From: JBCCQH01 sp039024435
Lineage (GTDB): Bacteria; Bacteroidota; Bacteroidia; J057; JADKCL01
Reading direction: 5' to 3'
NCBI GenBank assembly: GCA_039024435.1
Contig: JBCCQH010000036.1
Span: 1-58,648 of the forward strand
Length of the DNA: 58,648 nucleotides
Positions 17,812 through 26,791 of this stretch are shown one piece after another; position 1 is the first letter of the stretch; each line of letters opens with the position of its first letter. The translations under genes were made by a program, and so were the position numbers. The notes under the pieces were generated by a model. It worked only from the letters and a program-made list of their open reading frames with translations. It was not told the DNA's origin and did no database searches.

Positions 17812-18123
17812 AGTATTGTATTCAGTAGATATAATGGGAAGCAGATTGTGTTACAAAAGAACGGAATTCGCGGCAATTTGTTCCGGTGGGTCGCTGGGGA
17901 TTTGGTGCTTGGGGATGGGCAAATGCGGTACCGCAATTCCCCAGACTTTCCCCTTTTGAGTGCGCAATAGGTGGTTTGGATGAAATTAGAAATTGCTCCG
18001 GGAATCTACTTTCTGGAACGGCAACGCTACGCAAGTTGCTGGTGCCGTAACGATCAAAGCAGGGTTTCCACCGCCCAGTTGAAGGGGAAAGTATCGGTTC
18101 GAAAAATAAATTTAGAATACCCC
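17812..18123. other. 312-bp spacer between ATPase and VWA genes, no gene seen
   Basis: Short frames here lack signal, composition or family support. GCGGTACCGC at about 17927-17936 is a perfect palindrome. The spacer probably holds the promoter or leader of the ATPase gene on the - strand. Confidence 0.5.
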
Positions 18124-19218
18124 TCAGCGCACCCGCTTCTTGCGGTTCGTCTGGTAATCTTCAAACACGAACTCGCCCAAGCCCTTGAGGCTCGAATAGA
18201 AGGCGCGGCCATTGTTGACCTTGGTAAAATCCTGCACGAACTTTTGCAGCCAGGGATCTTTCGCGATCATAAAGGTCGTGATCGGGATCTTGAGCTTGCG
18301 GCACTGCGCGGCCAGGGTCATCGTTTTGTTCAGGATCTTCCGGTCCAGACCCCAACTGTTTTTGTAGTATTTGATGCCTTCCTTGATGCAGGTGGGCTTG
18401 CCGTCGGTGATCATGAAGATCTGCTTGTTCGAGTTTTTCCGCCGGCGCAGGATGTCCATCGCCAGTTCCAATCCGGCTACGGTATTGGTGTGGTAAGGGC
18501 CGACCTGCAGGTAGGGCAGGTCTTTGATTTGAATTTGCCAAGCGTCATTGCCGAAGACGATGATGTCCAGCGTATCCTTGGGATAGCGGGTCGTGATCAA
18601 TTCGGCCAGGGCCATTGCGGTCTTTTTTGCCGGGGTGATGCGGTCTTCGCCGTAGAGGATCATCGAGTGGGAAATGTCGATCATCAAAACGGTCGAAACT
18701 TGCGCTTTGAAGGTCTGTTCCTGGATTTCCAGGTCATCTTCGGTGAGGCGGAAGCTGTTGAGGCCGTGGTTGATCTGGGCATTGCGCAGGCTGTCGGTCA
18801 TCGAGATTTGTTCCAGCCGGTCACCGAAAGTGTAGGGCCGCCGGTCTGCGGTGGGTTCGTCGCCCAGCCCGCCGTAAGGGGTGCGGTGACCGCCCCGGCG
18901 CGATTTTTTCAGCTTCCCGAAGATCTCTTCCAGGGAGTTCTTCCGGATGGTCTGCTCCGATTTTCCGGTCAAATCAAAATTCCCTTCGCCATCGTCCTTG
19001 ATGTACCCGCGCTGCTTGAGGTCCTCGATGAAGTCCCCCATGCCGTACTCATTGGTGGTGAGGTTATAGCGGGCGTCCAGTTGGTTCATCCAGTTGAGCG
19101 CCTCATCTACGTCCCCGGAAGTGTGGACCATGATCTGCAGGAAGATGTCCAGCAGCTTGTCAAAGGTCGACTTTGCGTTTTCCTTGGGTATAAAATCGTC
19201 GAAACGGTATCCTAACAT
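18124..19218 (-). CDS. VWA-domain protein partner of the MoxR/ChlI-like ATPase
   Basis: A 364-aa soluble protein. Residues about 1-170 are helical and charged. From about 185 a von Willebrand factor A domain starts with the metal-ion-dependent adhesion motif VLMIDISHSM (DxSxS) and continues with the pattern IIVFGNDAW ... NTVAGLELAMDILRR ... IFMITDGKPTC. This is the CoxE/YehP-like VWA type that pairs with MoxR-like ATPases. The start at 19218 is supported by an AGGAAAG ribosome site 6 bp upstream; a longer frame to 19302 is less likely. Confidence 0.85.
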   Translation of the reverse strand: MLGYRFDDFIPKENAKSTFDKLLDIFLQIMVHTSGDVDEALNWMNQLDARYNLTTNEYGMGDFIEDLKQRGYIKDDGEGNFDLTGKSEQTIRKNSLEEIFGKLKKSRRGGHRTPYGGLGDEPTADRRPYTFGDRLEQISMTDSLRNAQINHGLNSFRLTEDDLEIQEQTFKAQVSTVLMIDISHSMILYGEDRITPAKKTAMALAELITTRYPKDTLDIIVFGNDAWQIQIKDLPYLQVGPYHTNTVAGLELAMDILRRRKNSNKQIFMITDGKPTCIKEGIKYYKNSWGLDRKILNKTMTLAAQCRKLKIPITTFMIAKDPWLQKFVQDFTKVNNGRAFYSSLKGLGEFVFEDYQTNRKKRVR

Positions 19219-19311
19219 GTGATCTTTCCTTTTGCGGTATGAAGATAACGAAAAATGCGGGGGAAAGTTGGCGCTGCGCCCGGGTGTGTCCGCGAATGTC
19301 ATCCGCGTCGG

Positions 19312-19899
19312 TCAGAGCAACTTCTTGCGGATTCGGCTCAGGCTCTCCGGCGTAATGCCCAGATAGGAAGCGATGTATTTCAGCGGAATGCGCTGCAGGA
19401 AGCGGGGATTATTGTCCAGTAAATCCCGGTAGCGCTGCTCGGCGGTTTGAAATTGGGCTTCCAAAAGCAGTTCATCGATGCCGGTTTGGACTTCGCTCAG
19501 CAGGCCGCGCACAAAACGCACCCAAGACGGACATTCTACCAGGAGTCGGTCGCTGTCGGCGAATTTAATTCCGATCAGAAGGCCGGCTTCTAGCGCAACG
19601 ATGTTTTCCCGCGCCGGGACCTGATTCGCGTAGCTCTGGGTGGAAGTAAACGGAAATCGCTCAAAGGCAAAGTACTTCGTCTTGTCCTCGCCATCCAGGA
19701 AAAAGAAAAAGCGGAACAAGCCGGTGTGGGGCCACCAGAGAAAGTCCGCCACTTCCCCCTCCCGCAACAAGGTCTCCCCCCTTGCCACTTCCCGGGGCTG
19801 AAAGGCGGCAATGATGCGGGGCCATTCTTCCTTGACCCACTCCCCCTTCTCGACGAAGTAGGCGCGCAAGGAGGCGCGGGCTTCTGCTTCCCAATCCAT
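19312..19899 (-). CDS. Crp/Fnr-type cyclic-nucleotide-binding-domain regulator
   Basis: A 195-aa protein with an N-terminal cyclic-nucleotide-binding beta barrel (VARGETLLREGEVADFLWWPHTGLFRFFFF) and a C-terminal helix-turn-helix-like end (RIPLKYIASYLGITPESLSRIRKKLL), the usual arrangement of the Bacteroidota Crp/Fnr-like one-domain regulators. The second half resembles the short HTH that reads specific DNA. Its start overlaps the stop of the LOG gene (TGATG), so the two are translationally coupled. Effector and targets are unknown. Confidence 0.88.
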   Translation of the reverse strand: MDWEAEARASLRAYFVEKGEWVKEEWPRIIAAFQPREVARGETLLREGEVADFLWWPHTGLFRFFFFLDGEDKTKYFAFERFPFTSTQSYANQVPARENIVALEAGLLIGIKFADSDRLLVECPSWVRFVRGLLSEVQTGIDELLLEAQFQTAEQRYRDLLDNNPRFLQRIPLKYIASYLGITPESLSRIRKKLL

Positions 19900-20477
19900 C
19901 AGACGGCAGCAAATCCAATGGCGTTGCGGTCCCATCCCGGTGCATCCTGGAGGGCTTGCATGACTTGATCTGGGCGTTCCACGACGCTCCACATTTGCAG
20001 ATGCTCCGCACGCATGAAGTTTTCCGCGACGCTGCGTTCCAGCATTTGGATCAAGGGATCGTAGTAGCCCTCGGTGTTGACCACAATGATCGGGCAGGTC
20101 ACCAGTCCCAATCGCTTCCAGGTGATGGCTTCCAGCAACTCTTCAAAGGTGCCGCAACCGCCGGGCAGGGCCACGATGCCGTCGGTACCTTCCAGAAAGG
20201 CCCGTTTGCGCGTATGCATGTCCGGGACCACCCGCATCTCAGTGGCGCGGGGATGGTCCCACTCCACCGCCTTCATGAATTCGGGGATGACCCCGATGAT
20301 GGTTCCGTTGCGCGCCAGGACCCCATCGGCAAGCTTTCCCATCAGCCCTTTGGCACCACCGCCGTAGATGACTTGGACCCCGGCTTGGACCAGTTCTCCC
20401 GCCAATTCGTCGGCCGCCTGGAAATACTTGGGATCGATTTTATCGCTGGAAGCGCAGTAAACGCAGATTTGAAGCAT
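19899..20477 (-). CDS. LOG-family protein (lysine-decarboxylase-like nucleotide hydrolase)
   Basis: A 192-aa Rossmann-like protein with the family signature PGGCGTFEELLEAITWKRLG and the nucleotide-site motif VIYGGGAKGLMGKLADGVL. LOG-family proteins (TIGR00730) cleave the ribose-base bond of nucleoside monophosphates; plant members activate cytokinins and bacterial members act on purine nucleotides or have unknown roles. Length is normal. It is followed without a gap by the Crp-like gene, and a strong hairpin (20496-20523) separates it from the PKD-protein gene upstream. Confidence 0.92.
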   Translation of the reverse strand: MLQICVYCASSDKIDPKYFQAADELAGELVQAGVQVIYGGGAKGLMGKLADGVLARNGTIIGVIPEFMKAVEWDHPRATEMRVVPDMHTRKRAFLEGTDGIVALPGGCGTFEELLEAITWKRLGLVTCPIIVVNTEGYYDPLIQMLERSVAENFMRAEHLQMWSVVERPDQVMQALQDAPGWDRNAIGFAAV

Positions 20478-20495
20478 AAGACAGAAATAGAATTT

Positions 20496-20523
20496 GCGGG
20501 ACAAGTTACACAACCTGCCCCGC
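20496..20523 (-). terminator. Terminator-like hairpin after the PKD protein gene
   Basis: On the - strand GCGGGGCAGGTT, loop GTGT, AACTTGTCCCGC: 12 pairs including two G-U. It is followed by AAATTCTATTTCTGTC, lies 25 bp after the stop at 20549 and just upstream of the LOG start at 20477. It may terminate the PKD gene or sit in the LOG leader. Confidence 0.6.
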
Positions 20524-20548
20524 AAATGCGATCCTTACCCAAATTCGA

Positions 20549-21985
20549 TCAGTCGATGCGAATCTTCAAGGTGCGGGTGTCCGACCCGGCGCTCAACTGG
20601 ACGAAATAGAGGCCGGGAGCAGTGGATGATAGATTTACCGGCTGTTTAAAGTTTGAATTTCCGGCGGGCAACTGCTGTTCGTAGACAACCTTGCCGAGTA
20701 GATCGGACACCCGAATTTGCAGCGGCAGATCAAAGCGGCGAGTGCCTTCCAGGGTAAATGCACCCGCGGACGGATTCGGGTAGAGGCGCACCGTACCAAA
20801 GCTGGCCGGATCATCTACTGCAATCACAAATACGGTTACATTTTGGCAAGTGGAATCGCTGCCGCAGTCATCGGTGACGGTCAGGCAGGCGGTGTAGTTG
20901 CCGTTGGCGGCGTAGGTGTGGGTGGGATTTTGCATGGTGGAGGTATTGCCGTCGCCGAAGTCCCAGAGGTAGGCCACCGTGCCCGAAATTGTCGATGCGT
21001 CGGAAAAAGTGGCGTCAAACATGTTTTGCGTGAAGCTGAAGGCAGACGAAGGCTGCGGGCAGGCGACGGTCACACTTTGGCAGGAGGAATCGGTGCCGCA
21101 GGTGTCGGTGACGGTCAGGCACACCGTGTAGCTGCCCGGGGCAGCGTAGGTATGGGTTGGGTTTTGCATGATCGACGTGTTGCCATCGCCGAAGTCCCAG
21201 AGCCAGTTGGTCGGGGAGCCGAGGGTCTGGTCGTTGAAGGCCACCGAGAGCAGGGTCGGCGTGGCGGCAAAGGTCGCGGTAGGAGCGGGACAGCCGGTGG
21301 TGACCGTTTGGCAGGAAGTGTCCTGGCAATTGCCGTTGTCGGTGATCAGGCACGCGAGGTAGTTGCCCGGGGCGGCGTAGGTGTGGGTCGGGCTGAACAT
21401 CGTAGAGGTATTGCCATCGCCGAAGTCCCAGAGGTAGCTGGAAGCACCGGTGGAACTGTTGGTGAAGGTGACCGTTTGCGCCGCAACGACGGTTCCGAAA
21501 GACGAGGTCGGGCTGGGATTGATGTCGAGTTGCAGGTCAATGGTGCCTTGCAAAGACTGCGGGCCGACGATGGGCACTGTAGCGAAGCCGGTGAAGGTGA
21601 TGCCCAACTGATTGCCGGGTCCCACTGGGCCTGTGGGGTTGCCCGAGAGGACGGCACAACCGCGGGCCGGCTGTCCGGGTGCGGTCGGGACAAAGATGCA
21701 AGAGGCGGTATTGCACACGTAGCTGATGCCTCCGGGCAGGTTGGTGACATTGTCGATCCGGAAAGAATCGAAGGGAATCGTAAATCCGGAGATGACGGTG
21801 TCCACGGGAAAAACAAACTGGACGATCTCATTGTAGGGTTGGCCGGCACAGCCGTCGGGCAGGGGATCCGGGTAAATGCCCGGCGTCGTGATCGTGGAAG
21901 GGGTACACTGGGCAAAGGCCGCAGTGTTTCCCATCACCAGGAAGAGGGCAGCAAGAAAAGTAAAGGCAATCGTAGATTTTCGCAT
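20549..21985 (-). CDS. Secreted PKD-repeat protein with T9SS type A sorting domain
   Basis: A 478-aa exported protein. Signal peptide at residues 1-26 (ends NTAAFAQ). An N-terminal beta domain of about 130 residues is rich in Pro/Gly. Three PKD domains follow, each with the YLWDFGDGNTS motif (variant NWLWDFGDGNTS) and a THTYAAPGNY/S motif, separated by CQ(T/S/N)VT linkers with Cys pairs. The last about 75 residues (RLYPNPSAGAFTLEG ... GLYFVQLSAGSDTRTLKI) are a type A T9SS sorting domain, so the protein should be exported and anchored outside the cell. PKD domains in DNA are nearly identical over 40-bp blocks, a substrate for recombination. It follows the SH3 protein gene by 23 bp, probably in one operon. 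Confidence 0.88.
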   Translation of the reverse strand: MRKSTIAFTFLAALFLVMGNTAAFAQCTPSTITTPGIYPDPLPDGCAGQPYNEIVQFVFPVDTVISGFTIPFDSFRIDNVTNLPGGISYVCNTASCIFVPTAPGQPARGCAVLSGNPTGPVGPGNQLGITFTGFATVPIVGPQSLQGTIDLQLDINPSPTSSFGTVVAAQTVTFTNSSTGASSYLWDFGDGNTSTMFSPTHTYAAPGNYLACLITDNGNCQDTSCQTVTTGCPAPTATFAATPTLLSVAFNDQTLGSPTNWLWDFGDGNTSIMQNPTHTYAAPGSYTVCLTVTDTCGTDSSCQSVTVACPQPSSAFSFTQNMFDATFSDASTISGTVAYLWDFGDGNTSTMQNPTHTYAANGNYTACLTVTDDCGSDSTCQNVTVFVIAVDDPASFGTVRLYPNPSAGAFTLEGTRRFDLPLQIRVSDLLGKVVYEQQLPAGNSNFKQPVNLSSTAPGLYFVQLSAGSDTRTLKIRID

Positions 21986-22008
21986 GGTAAAAAGGATGAA
22001 TATTCGAT

Positions 22009-22725
22009 TCAATCGGCGATGGCGCCAATCATCAGTAAAAAGCTCCCCGGATTTTCCCCGGGAGTGATGGCCACGGAGCGGCCGCTTCCTTCAGTTCGGA
22101 AGGAATAGACCAGTTTTTGCAATTTTCCCCGGGCGTCACGGACCGCTCTCAACTCATCGGTCCAGGCCATTTCTGGCTTGTCCGGATTTTCGTATTGCGT
22201 TTCGCCCGGTTGCGCGGGCGGGAATTTGAGGCCCTTTGGGATATCACCCAACTGGCGGGCCAGGACAAACGCCTCCTGCCAACTGGACTGGGGCAAGGTT
22301 ACCCCTTCGTCGTCGCGGAAGTAACCGCCATAATCGTAGTAGTGCGACTCGTAGTAGACATTTTGGTCCGCTCCCCGGGCCAGTTCTATGTATTTTTCGA
22401 GGGACATGTCCTCGAAGGGGGCGGGGTATTGGCTCAAGTAACCGCTGAATACGTACCCGTATTGTCCATCCGCGTCGACCTTGACCATAGCACCTTTGAG
22501 GTTTTCGATGGTCAATTCTTTGCCCGGTGGATCCTCAAGCAAAATAACTTGAGTCGCGTACGGCAGCGTGGTCAGCCGTTTGGAGCCGGGGTCAGCGCTT
22601 GCTCTTAGATTGAGCCCGCTCTCGGCGAGGACGTAGTGGGGGCCTGGTTGGCCGTGTCCGGGCTGGACCAGTCCCAGGAGAAGTACCGTAAAAATTAGGT
22701 GTAGGAATTTGATGGGCGGGTGCAT
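22009..22725 (-). CDS. Secreted SH3-domain protein, 238 aa
   Basis: Signal peptide in residues 1-25 (ends LVQPGHGQ). Residues about 31-90 form a bacterial SH3-like domain (YVLAESGLNLRASADPGSKR, then GQYGYVFSGYLSQYP), a fold often used to bind cell-wall material. The rest is a Tyr-rich extended part (YYESHYYDYGGYFRDDEG) and a beta domain ending in GSFLLMIGAIAD. The function is not known. It is the first gene of a two-gene unit with the PKD protein. Confidence 0.8.
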   Translation of the reverse strand: MHPPIKFLHLIFTVLLLGLVQPGHGQPGPHYVLAESGLNLRASADPGSKRLTTLPYATQVILLEDPPGKELTIENLKGAMVKVDADGQYGYVFSGYLSQYPAPFEDMSLEKYIELARGADQNVYYESHYYDYGGYFRDDEGVTLPQSSWQEAFVLARQLGDIPKGLKFPPAQPGETQYENPDKPEMAWTDELRAVRDARGKLQKLVYSFRTEGSGRSVAITPGENPGSFLLMIGAIAD

Positions 22726-22752
22726 GGCGGAAATATACGCATTTTCGGGCAC

Positions 22753-23306
22753 GAACGTACGTGCCGTTGCCAGTCAAGCCTGGTTAGGCAACCCTTCTTG
22801 AGCAGGCTTTTACTGCTTTTCGGGAATTGCCCCAAAAAAGGAAGCCAGACAAAGTCTGGCCTCCAATAGTCATGCTGTAAGATTCAAAAATTCTTGCGGC
22901 GGCATGGCGCGCCGATATATCGTTCGCCTCGGCGGCGGAGTTGGCTGCATCCTCGCGGGACGCGAAATCTCAAGTTGTCGTTTTGGTCGGAAGGAGAACA
23001 GGGGCGATGAACATTTCCCTGTGCTGCACATCGAAATTTAGCCAAAAAAATAAACAATCAAAAATTAATTAGAATTGTTTATGTCTGATTATCAGTGAAT
23101 TATGATTTTTCAACAAATCCACGTCGGAAATTTCTTCCCGGGCCAAATGGGAAATTTTCGGCCAAACATGCCCCAGGGTATTTTCTGAATTGCCTTTCGT
23201 GATTTTTGCCTTACCCGAGCACCGAGGGGGTGCCGGTCAGGTGCGCTCGGTTCCCCTTGTGGATCGCAATGAATTTTGCTTTAAATTGAAGAACAATCGA
23301 TCAACC
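22753..23306. other. Intergenic region with - strand terminator; possible small RNA
   Basis: GCCAGAC (22844-22850), loop, GTCTGGC (22854-22860); on the - strand this is followed by TTCCTTTTTTGG, a strong intrinsic terminator shape. No protein gene is seen on the - strand upstream of it, but AT-rich promoter-like DNA lies at about 23040-23110. A - strand transcript of about 200 nt from there to 22844 is possible. The right end is the leader of the SGNH gene. Confidence 0.35.
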
Positions 23307-25574
23307 ATGAAAAAGTTTTTCCTCCTCTTTGTTCCTGTGCTGTACGTCTTGTCGGTTTCCGCGCAGACCTCGCCCTGTACCCGCGATACCTCGTTTCACG
23401 TCGTGGTGCTGGGCTCTTCGACCGCAGCCGGGGCGGGAGCGACCCATCCCGACAGTGCTTGGGTCAATCGCTACCGGGCCCATTTGCAAAGCCTCAATCC
23501 GGCCTACCAGGTCACCAACCGAGCGGTGGGGGGATTCACGACCTACCGCCTCATGCCCACGGGATACCTGCCCCCGGCCAACCGCCCCGCGCCGGACACC
23601 ACCCACAACATCACGTATGCCATTGGCCTGAATCCCGACGCTATCATCATCAATCTTCCTTCCAACGATGTCTCCTCCGGCTACACGGTGGCGGAACAGT
23701 TGGAGAATTTCGATACCCTGACCGCGCGCGCCGCCGCCGCCAATATTCCCATCTGGGTTACCACCACTCAACCGAAAAATTACGGCAACAACCCCATTCC
23801 CATCCAAAAGCAACAAGACGTCCGCGACTCTCTCATCGCGATTTACAGCCCGTTTGTGATCGATTTCTGGACGGGACTGGCCGACTCCACCAATCAACTT
23901 TCCGGTACCTATGACAGCGGCGACGGCACGCACCTGAATGATGACGGACACGCCCTCGTTTTCGGCCGGGCTGCCGCCACCGATATCCCAGGCTTCCTCT
24001 ACACGCCACCGGCCTTCACCGATTACGTGGCGGATGAATTGCGCGAAATTTTCAATCCTCTTTGCGGTGACCCCAATGCCCAACTCGAATTGGTGCTTTA
24101 CAACCGCGGTCTGACTGATCAGGGCGATGTCCCGTTTCAGGTGATCGCGCAAAATCTCAGCCTCAGTCAGCAATCGAGCTATTTTGATACCCTTGTAGGA
24201 GGCTTGAATGGCTGTACCGAGGATACCCTACCGGTATTTTTTTCTACCCAGCAGGCGGGCGATTACCGGATTTCGGTGGTGCTGCAATCGGGAGCCGATC
24301 CCAATTCCAGCAACGATACCGTGAGTTGGACCACCAGTGTTCTGGGGACGCCGACCCTCACCCTGGTCCCGGATACCGGTTGCGGTACGGCGGCCTTGCA
24401 GTTGACGGCGCAGGCCGCGCCCGGCGATTCGATTCGCTGGTGGGATGCCGCTACCGGCGGTTCGCAAGTGGGCGGGGGGCCCTTGTTGACCACTCCATTA
24501 CTGAATTCCAGCACGACCTATTGGGCGGAAGCCCTGCGCGGTGAATTTATCAACCGGGGCGAAATTTTCACCACCAGCAGCACGAATATCAACTGGAACG
24601 GCACCATGTTTGACCTCGTGGCCGATACCAATTTGGTGCTTGACAGTTTTGCCATTCGGATTTTTGATACTGGTGCCCAGACCGTGGTTTTCCACACCCG
24701 TCCGGGTTCGCACCTGGGATTTGAGACCGATGCAGCAGCCTGGACGCCCCGGGGGACGGCTTCGGTACAGGTCAATGACCCGGATGTGCCGGTGGTCGTC
24801 AGTCTGGGTGGGGGCTGGACGCTGAATGCCGGGGATACCCTCGGGGTTTACCTCTCGCTGCAGAACAGTGGCGCCCGGCTGCGCTACCAATCGCTCGGGC
24901 AACCGGCGGTGCGGAGTACGCCGGAACTGACGATGATCACCGGAAGCGGAGCGAGCTTCAACTTCGGCGGAAACTTTTATCCGCGCGACTGGAATGGCAC
25001 TGTGTTTTATCATTTTGGGACGAAGCCGGATGCCGATTGCCAGTCCGGGCGGATGCCGGTGGAAGCCTTGATCAGCAGTGTTTCCGTGGACCTGGGCGCA
25101 GATACCATCCTGCCGCTGAATGCGGCGATTCTGCTCGATCCGGGCAGTGGCTACGCCAGCTACAATTGGTCCACCGGGGCGACGACGCCCACCGTGCAAC
25201 TGGATGGCAGTGTGCTCGGGCAGGGGATCTACACGGTCACCGTGACCGTGACCGACAGCGCCGGTTGCATCGGAACCGATGAAGTGATTGTGGTTTTTGC
25301 CCCGCTCGTGGGCCAGGCGGCCCCTAGTGCGGAATCACTCAAAGTCTGGCCGAATCCGGCCCCGGATGGAGTGCGGGTGGCCTATCCCCAAGGCACCGAG
25401 CAGCTTGCAATTTACGATTTGGAAGGCCGGCGGCTACTGGTTGAGGCGGTTTCGGACGGTGCTCCGGGGACGGTCGAACTCGATGTGTCGCCACTCGCAG
25501 CGGGGATGTACCTCTTGGAAGCGCGGGGCGGCTGGGGTACGCTGCGAAAGCGCCTGGCGGTGACCGGAGAGTGA
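23307..25574 (+). CDS. Secreted SGNH/GDSL hydrolase with T9SS sorting domain
   Basis: A 755-aa exported enzyme. Signal peptide at residues 1-19 (LYVLSVSAQ). The SGNH hydrolase domain (about 25-260) shows block I VVLGSSTAAGAG with the nucleophile Ser, the Asn block in NLPSNDVSSG, and block V DGTHLNDDGH with catalytic Asp and His; members are esterases, often carbohydrate deacetylases. The middle (about 300-670) holds Ig-like and adhesion beta modules, including a fragment SYNWSTGATTPTVQLDG. The C-terminus (SLKVWPNPAPDGVRVAY ... LAAGMYLLEARGG) is a T9SS type A sorting domain. The ATG at 23307 fits the signal peptide. Confidence 0.88.
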   Translation: MKKFFLLFVPVLYVLSVSAQTSPCTRDTSFHVVVLGSSTAAGAGATHPDSAWVNRYRAHLQSLNPAYQVTNRAVGGFTTYRLMPTGYLPPANRPAPDTTHNITYAIGLNPDAIIINLPSNDVSSGYTVAEQLENFDTLTARAAAANIPIWVTTTQPKNYGNNPIPIQKQQDVRDSLIAIYSPFVIDFWTGLADSTNQLSGTYDSGDGTHLNDDGHALVFGRAAATDIPGFLYTPPAFTDYVADELREIFNPLCGDPNAQLELVLYNRGLTDQGDVPFQVIAQNLSLSQQSSYFDTLVGGLNGCTEDTLPVFFSTQQAGDYRISVVLQSGADPNSSNDTVSWTTSVLGTPTLTLVPDTGCGTAALQLTAQAAPGDSIRWWDAATGGSQVGGGPLLTTPLLNSSTTYWAEALRGEFINRGEIFTTSSTNINWNGTMFDLVADTNLVLDSFAIRIFDTGAQTVVFHTRPGSHLGFETDAAAWTPRGTASVQVNDPDVPVVVSLGGGWTLNAGDTLGVYLSLQNSGARLRYQSLGQPAVRSTPELTMITGSGASFNFGGNFYPRDWNGTVFYHFGTKPDADCQSGRMPVEALISSVSVDLGADTILPLNAAILLDPGSGYASYNWSTGATTPTVQLDGSVLGQGIYTVTVTVTDSAGCIGTDEVIVVFAPLVGQAAPSAESLKVWPNPAPDGVRVAYPQGTEQLAIYDLEGRRLLVEAVSDGAPGTVELDVSPLAAGMYLLEARGGWGTLRKRLAVTGE

Positions 25575-25578
25575 TTTT

Positions 25579-25601
25579 GCCGGAAAGGGGAGCTTTCCGG
25601 C
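25579..25601 (+). terminator. Terminator hairpin after the SGNH hydrolase gene
   Basis: GCCGGAAAG (25579-25587), loop GGGAG, CTTTCCGGC (25593-25601), then TTCAATTTTCC, starting 4 bp after the stop codon. Confidence 0.65.
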
Positions 25602-26201
25602 TTCAATTTTCCGCGGAGCGGATCGCAATTTTAAAAATTTGCGGTGAGAAAGGGCCCGGCCGATTCATGGTGATCTCCTCCCGTACCGTCGGTCCGTGCT
25701 GTCCACCGTTCCGCCTGAGGCAATAGGGGCAATTTTGACTTGCCGATTCGAAAATTTTCGTTGTTCGGTGCGATCTTCACGGCAACGGAATGGCGCGGGG
25801 CACATACATTACCTCGCCGTGGGATCCCGGATTTTTGAGCCTCCCTCCACAAAATTTTTCGGCAAAAAGGCCCGAAATCTTACATCGCGAATCCGCGATT
25901 TTCGCGCGGCAACTTGCGCTGAATTTTACTGGGTAGCCGGGGATCGGGAGTGACATTTGGGGCGAGTTGCGGTGAATATCTGGTTCACATGTGCAAATGA
26001 AAAGTTGCTGAACGCGGATATTTGGTTCGGGAAATCTGATCATCGCGAAAATGTGAATTTGGGCAGAATTAGGGAAGAAAATCGCCAATTCCTATCCATT
26101 GCGAACCCGCCGAGAAAAAGATTTGCCCTAAATTATTTTTCAAGCCCCCTTCAATTATTGCCAAAAAGTGCTTAATGTTGTAAGCGGAAATTATAACAGA
26201 C
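25602..26201. other. 600-bp region upstream of the eCIS operon, no gene seen
   Basis: Short frames on both strands have poor composition and no family support. The region turns AT-rich near 26110-26200, where the eCIS promoter should lie; the nearest -7-like boxes (AAGATTTG 26118-26125, TAATGTTG at about 26173-26180) each carry one mismatch, so none is assigned. ATATCTGGTTC (about 25978) and ATATTTGGTTC (about 26019) form a short direct repeat. Confidence 0.4.
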
Positions 26202-26780
26202 ATGATCAAGCAAACACTCGATTTCTTAGTTGAAAATCTCAATGAATACATCCTGGGTAAAACCGGGTTGAGTACCCGGGTAAAGCAAGGCCGCTTGGTC
26301 TCCGCTGCGGGCAGTGAGGTGGTCGGCGACGGATTCATCTGGTGTCAATTGGTCAATCTCGATGAGGAACGCATTGGCAAAGCCCAATTGCCGATTGCTC
26401 CTCCTACGGGCTCTAACTTTCCTTACCGCAATCCAGAAATTAAGTTGAACCTCTGTCTGCTCTTTTCGACAAACCCAAAAGACGGAAGTTCAGAGTACGC
26501 AAACTCGATGAGTTTGCTCGCTTACGTGATTCAATATTTCCAGGGCAAACACCACTTTACAACAGAGAACTCTCCAGGACTGGATCCGGAGATCGGCACG
26601 CTCATCGTGGAATTGTACCCCATGAGCATGGAAAATCAGAATTATTTGTGGGGTTCCCTGGGGGCAAAATACCGGCCCTCAGTAGTGTACAAGGTCCGTT
26701 TGATCACCGTCCTCGATGATGCTCTCATCGGGTCGGCGGGCGCTCCGACGGGCATTGACCTGCAGGGTGGCTTTAACTAG
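26202..26780 (+). CDS. eCIS tail-terminator/cap protein, DUF4255 (Afp16/Pvc16-like)
   Basis: A 192-aa protein of the DUF4255/Pvc16 N-terminal family. Its hallmark is visible as an early helix (IKQTLDFLVENLNEYI), the strand SEVVGDGFIWCQLVNLDEER, and the NPEIKLNLCLLFSTNP core. In Afp and PVC particles Pvc16 homologues form the hexameric cap that ends tube and sheath at the distal end and sets tail assembly. First gene of the + strand eCIS operon; the next gene starts 11 bp later. It is shorter than some Afp16 members, which have an extra C-terminal domain. Confidence 0.85.
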   Translation: MIKQTLDFLVENLNEYILGKTGLSTRVKQGRLVSAAGSEVVGDGFIWCQLVNLDEERIGKAQLPIAPPTGSNFPYRNPEIKLNLCLLFSTNPKDGSSEYANSMSLLAYVIQYFQGKHHFTTENSPGLDPEIGTLIVELYPMSMENQNYLWGSLGAKYRPSVVYKVRLITVLDDALIGSAGAPTGIDLQGGFN

Positions 26781-26791
26781 GAGAACAGAAC

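Noticed and set aside
20549..21985. CRISPR-like spacing of near-identical 40-bp blocks
   Set aside because: The blocks code for the conserved WDFGDGNTS core of three PKD domains and are about 230-250 bp apart, not a CRISPR array.
25696..26175. Short + strand frames (85 and 72 codons) upstream of the eCIS
   Set aside because: Unusual composition, no start signals and no family; treated as noncoding upstream region.
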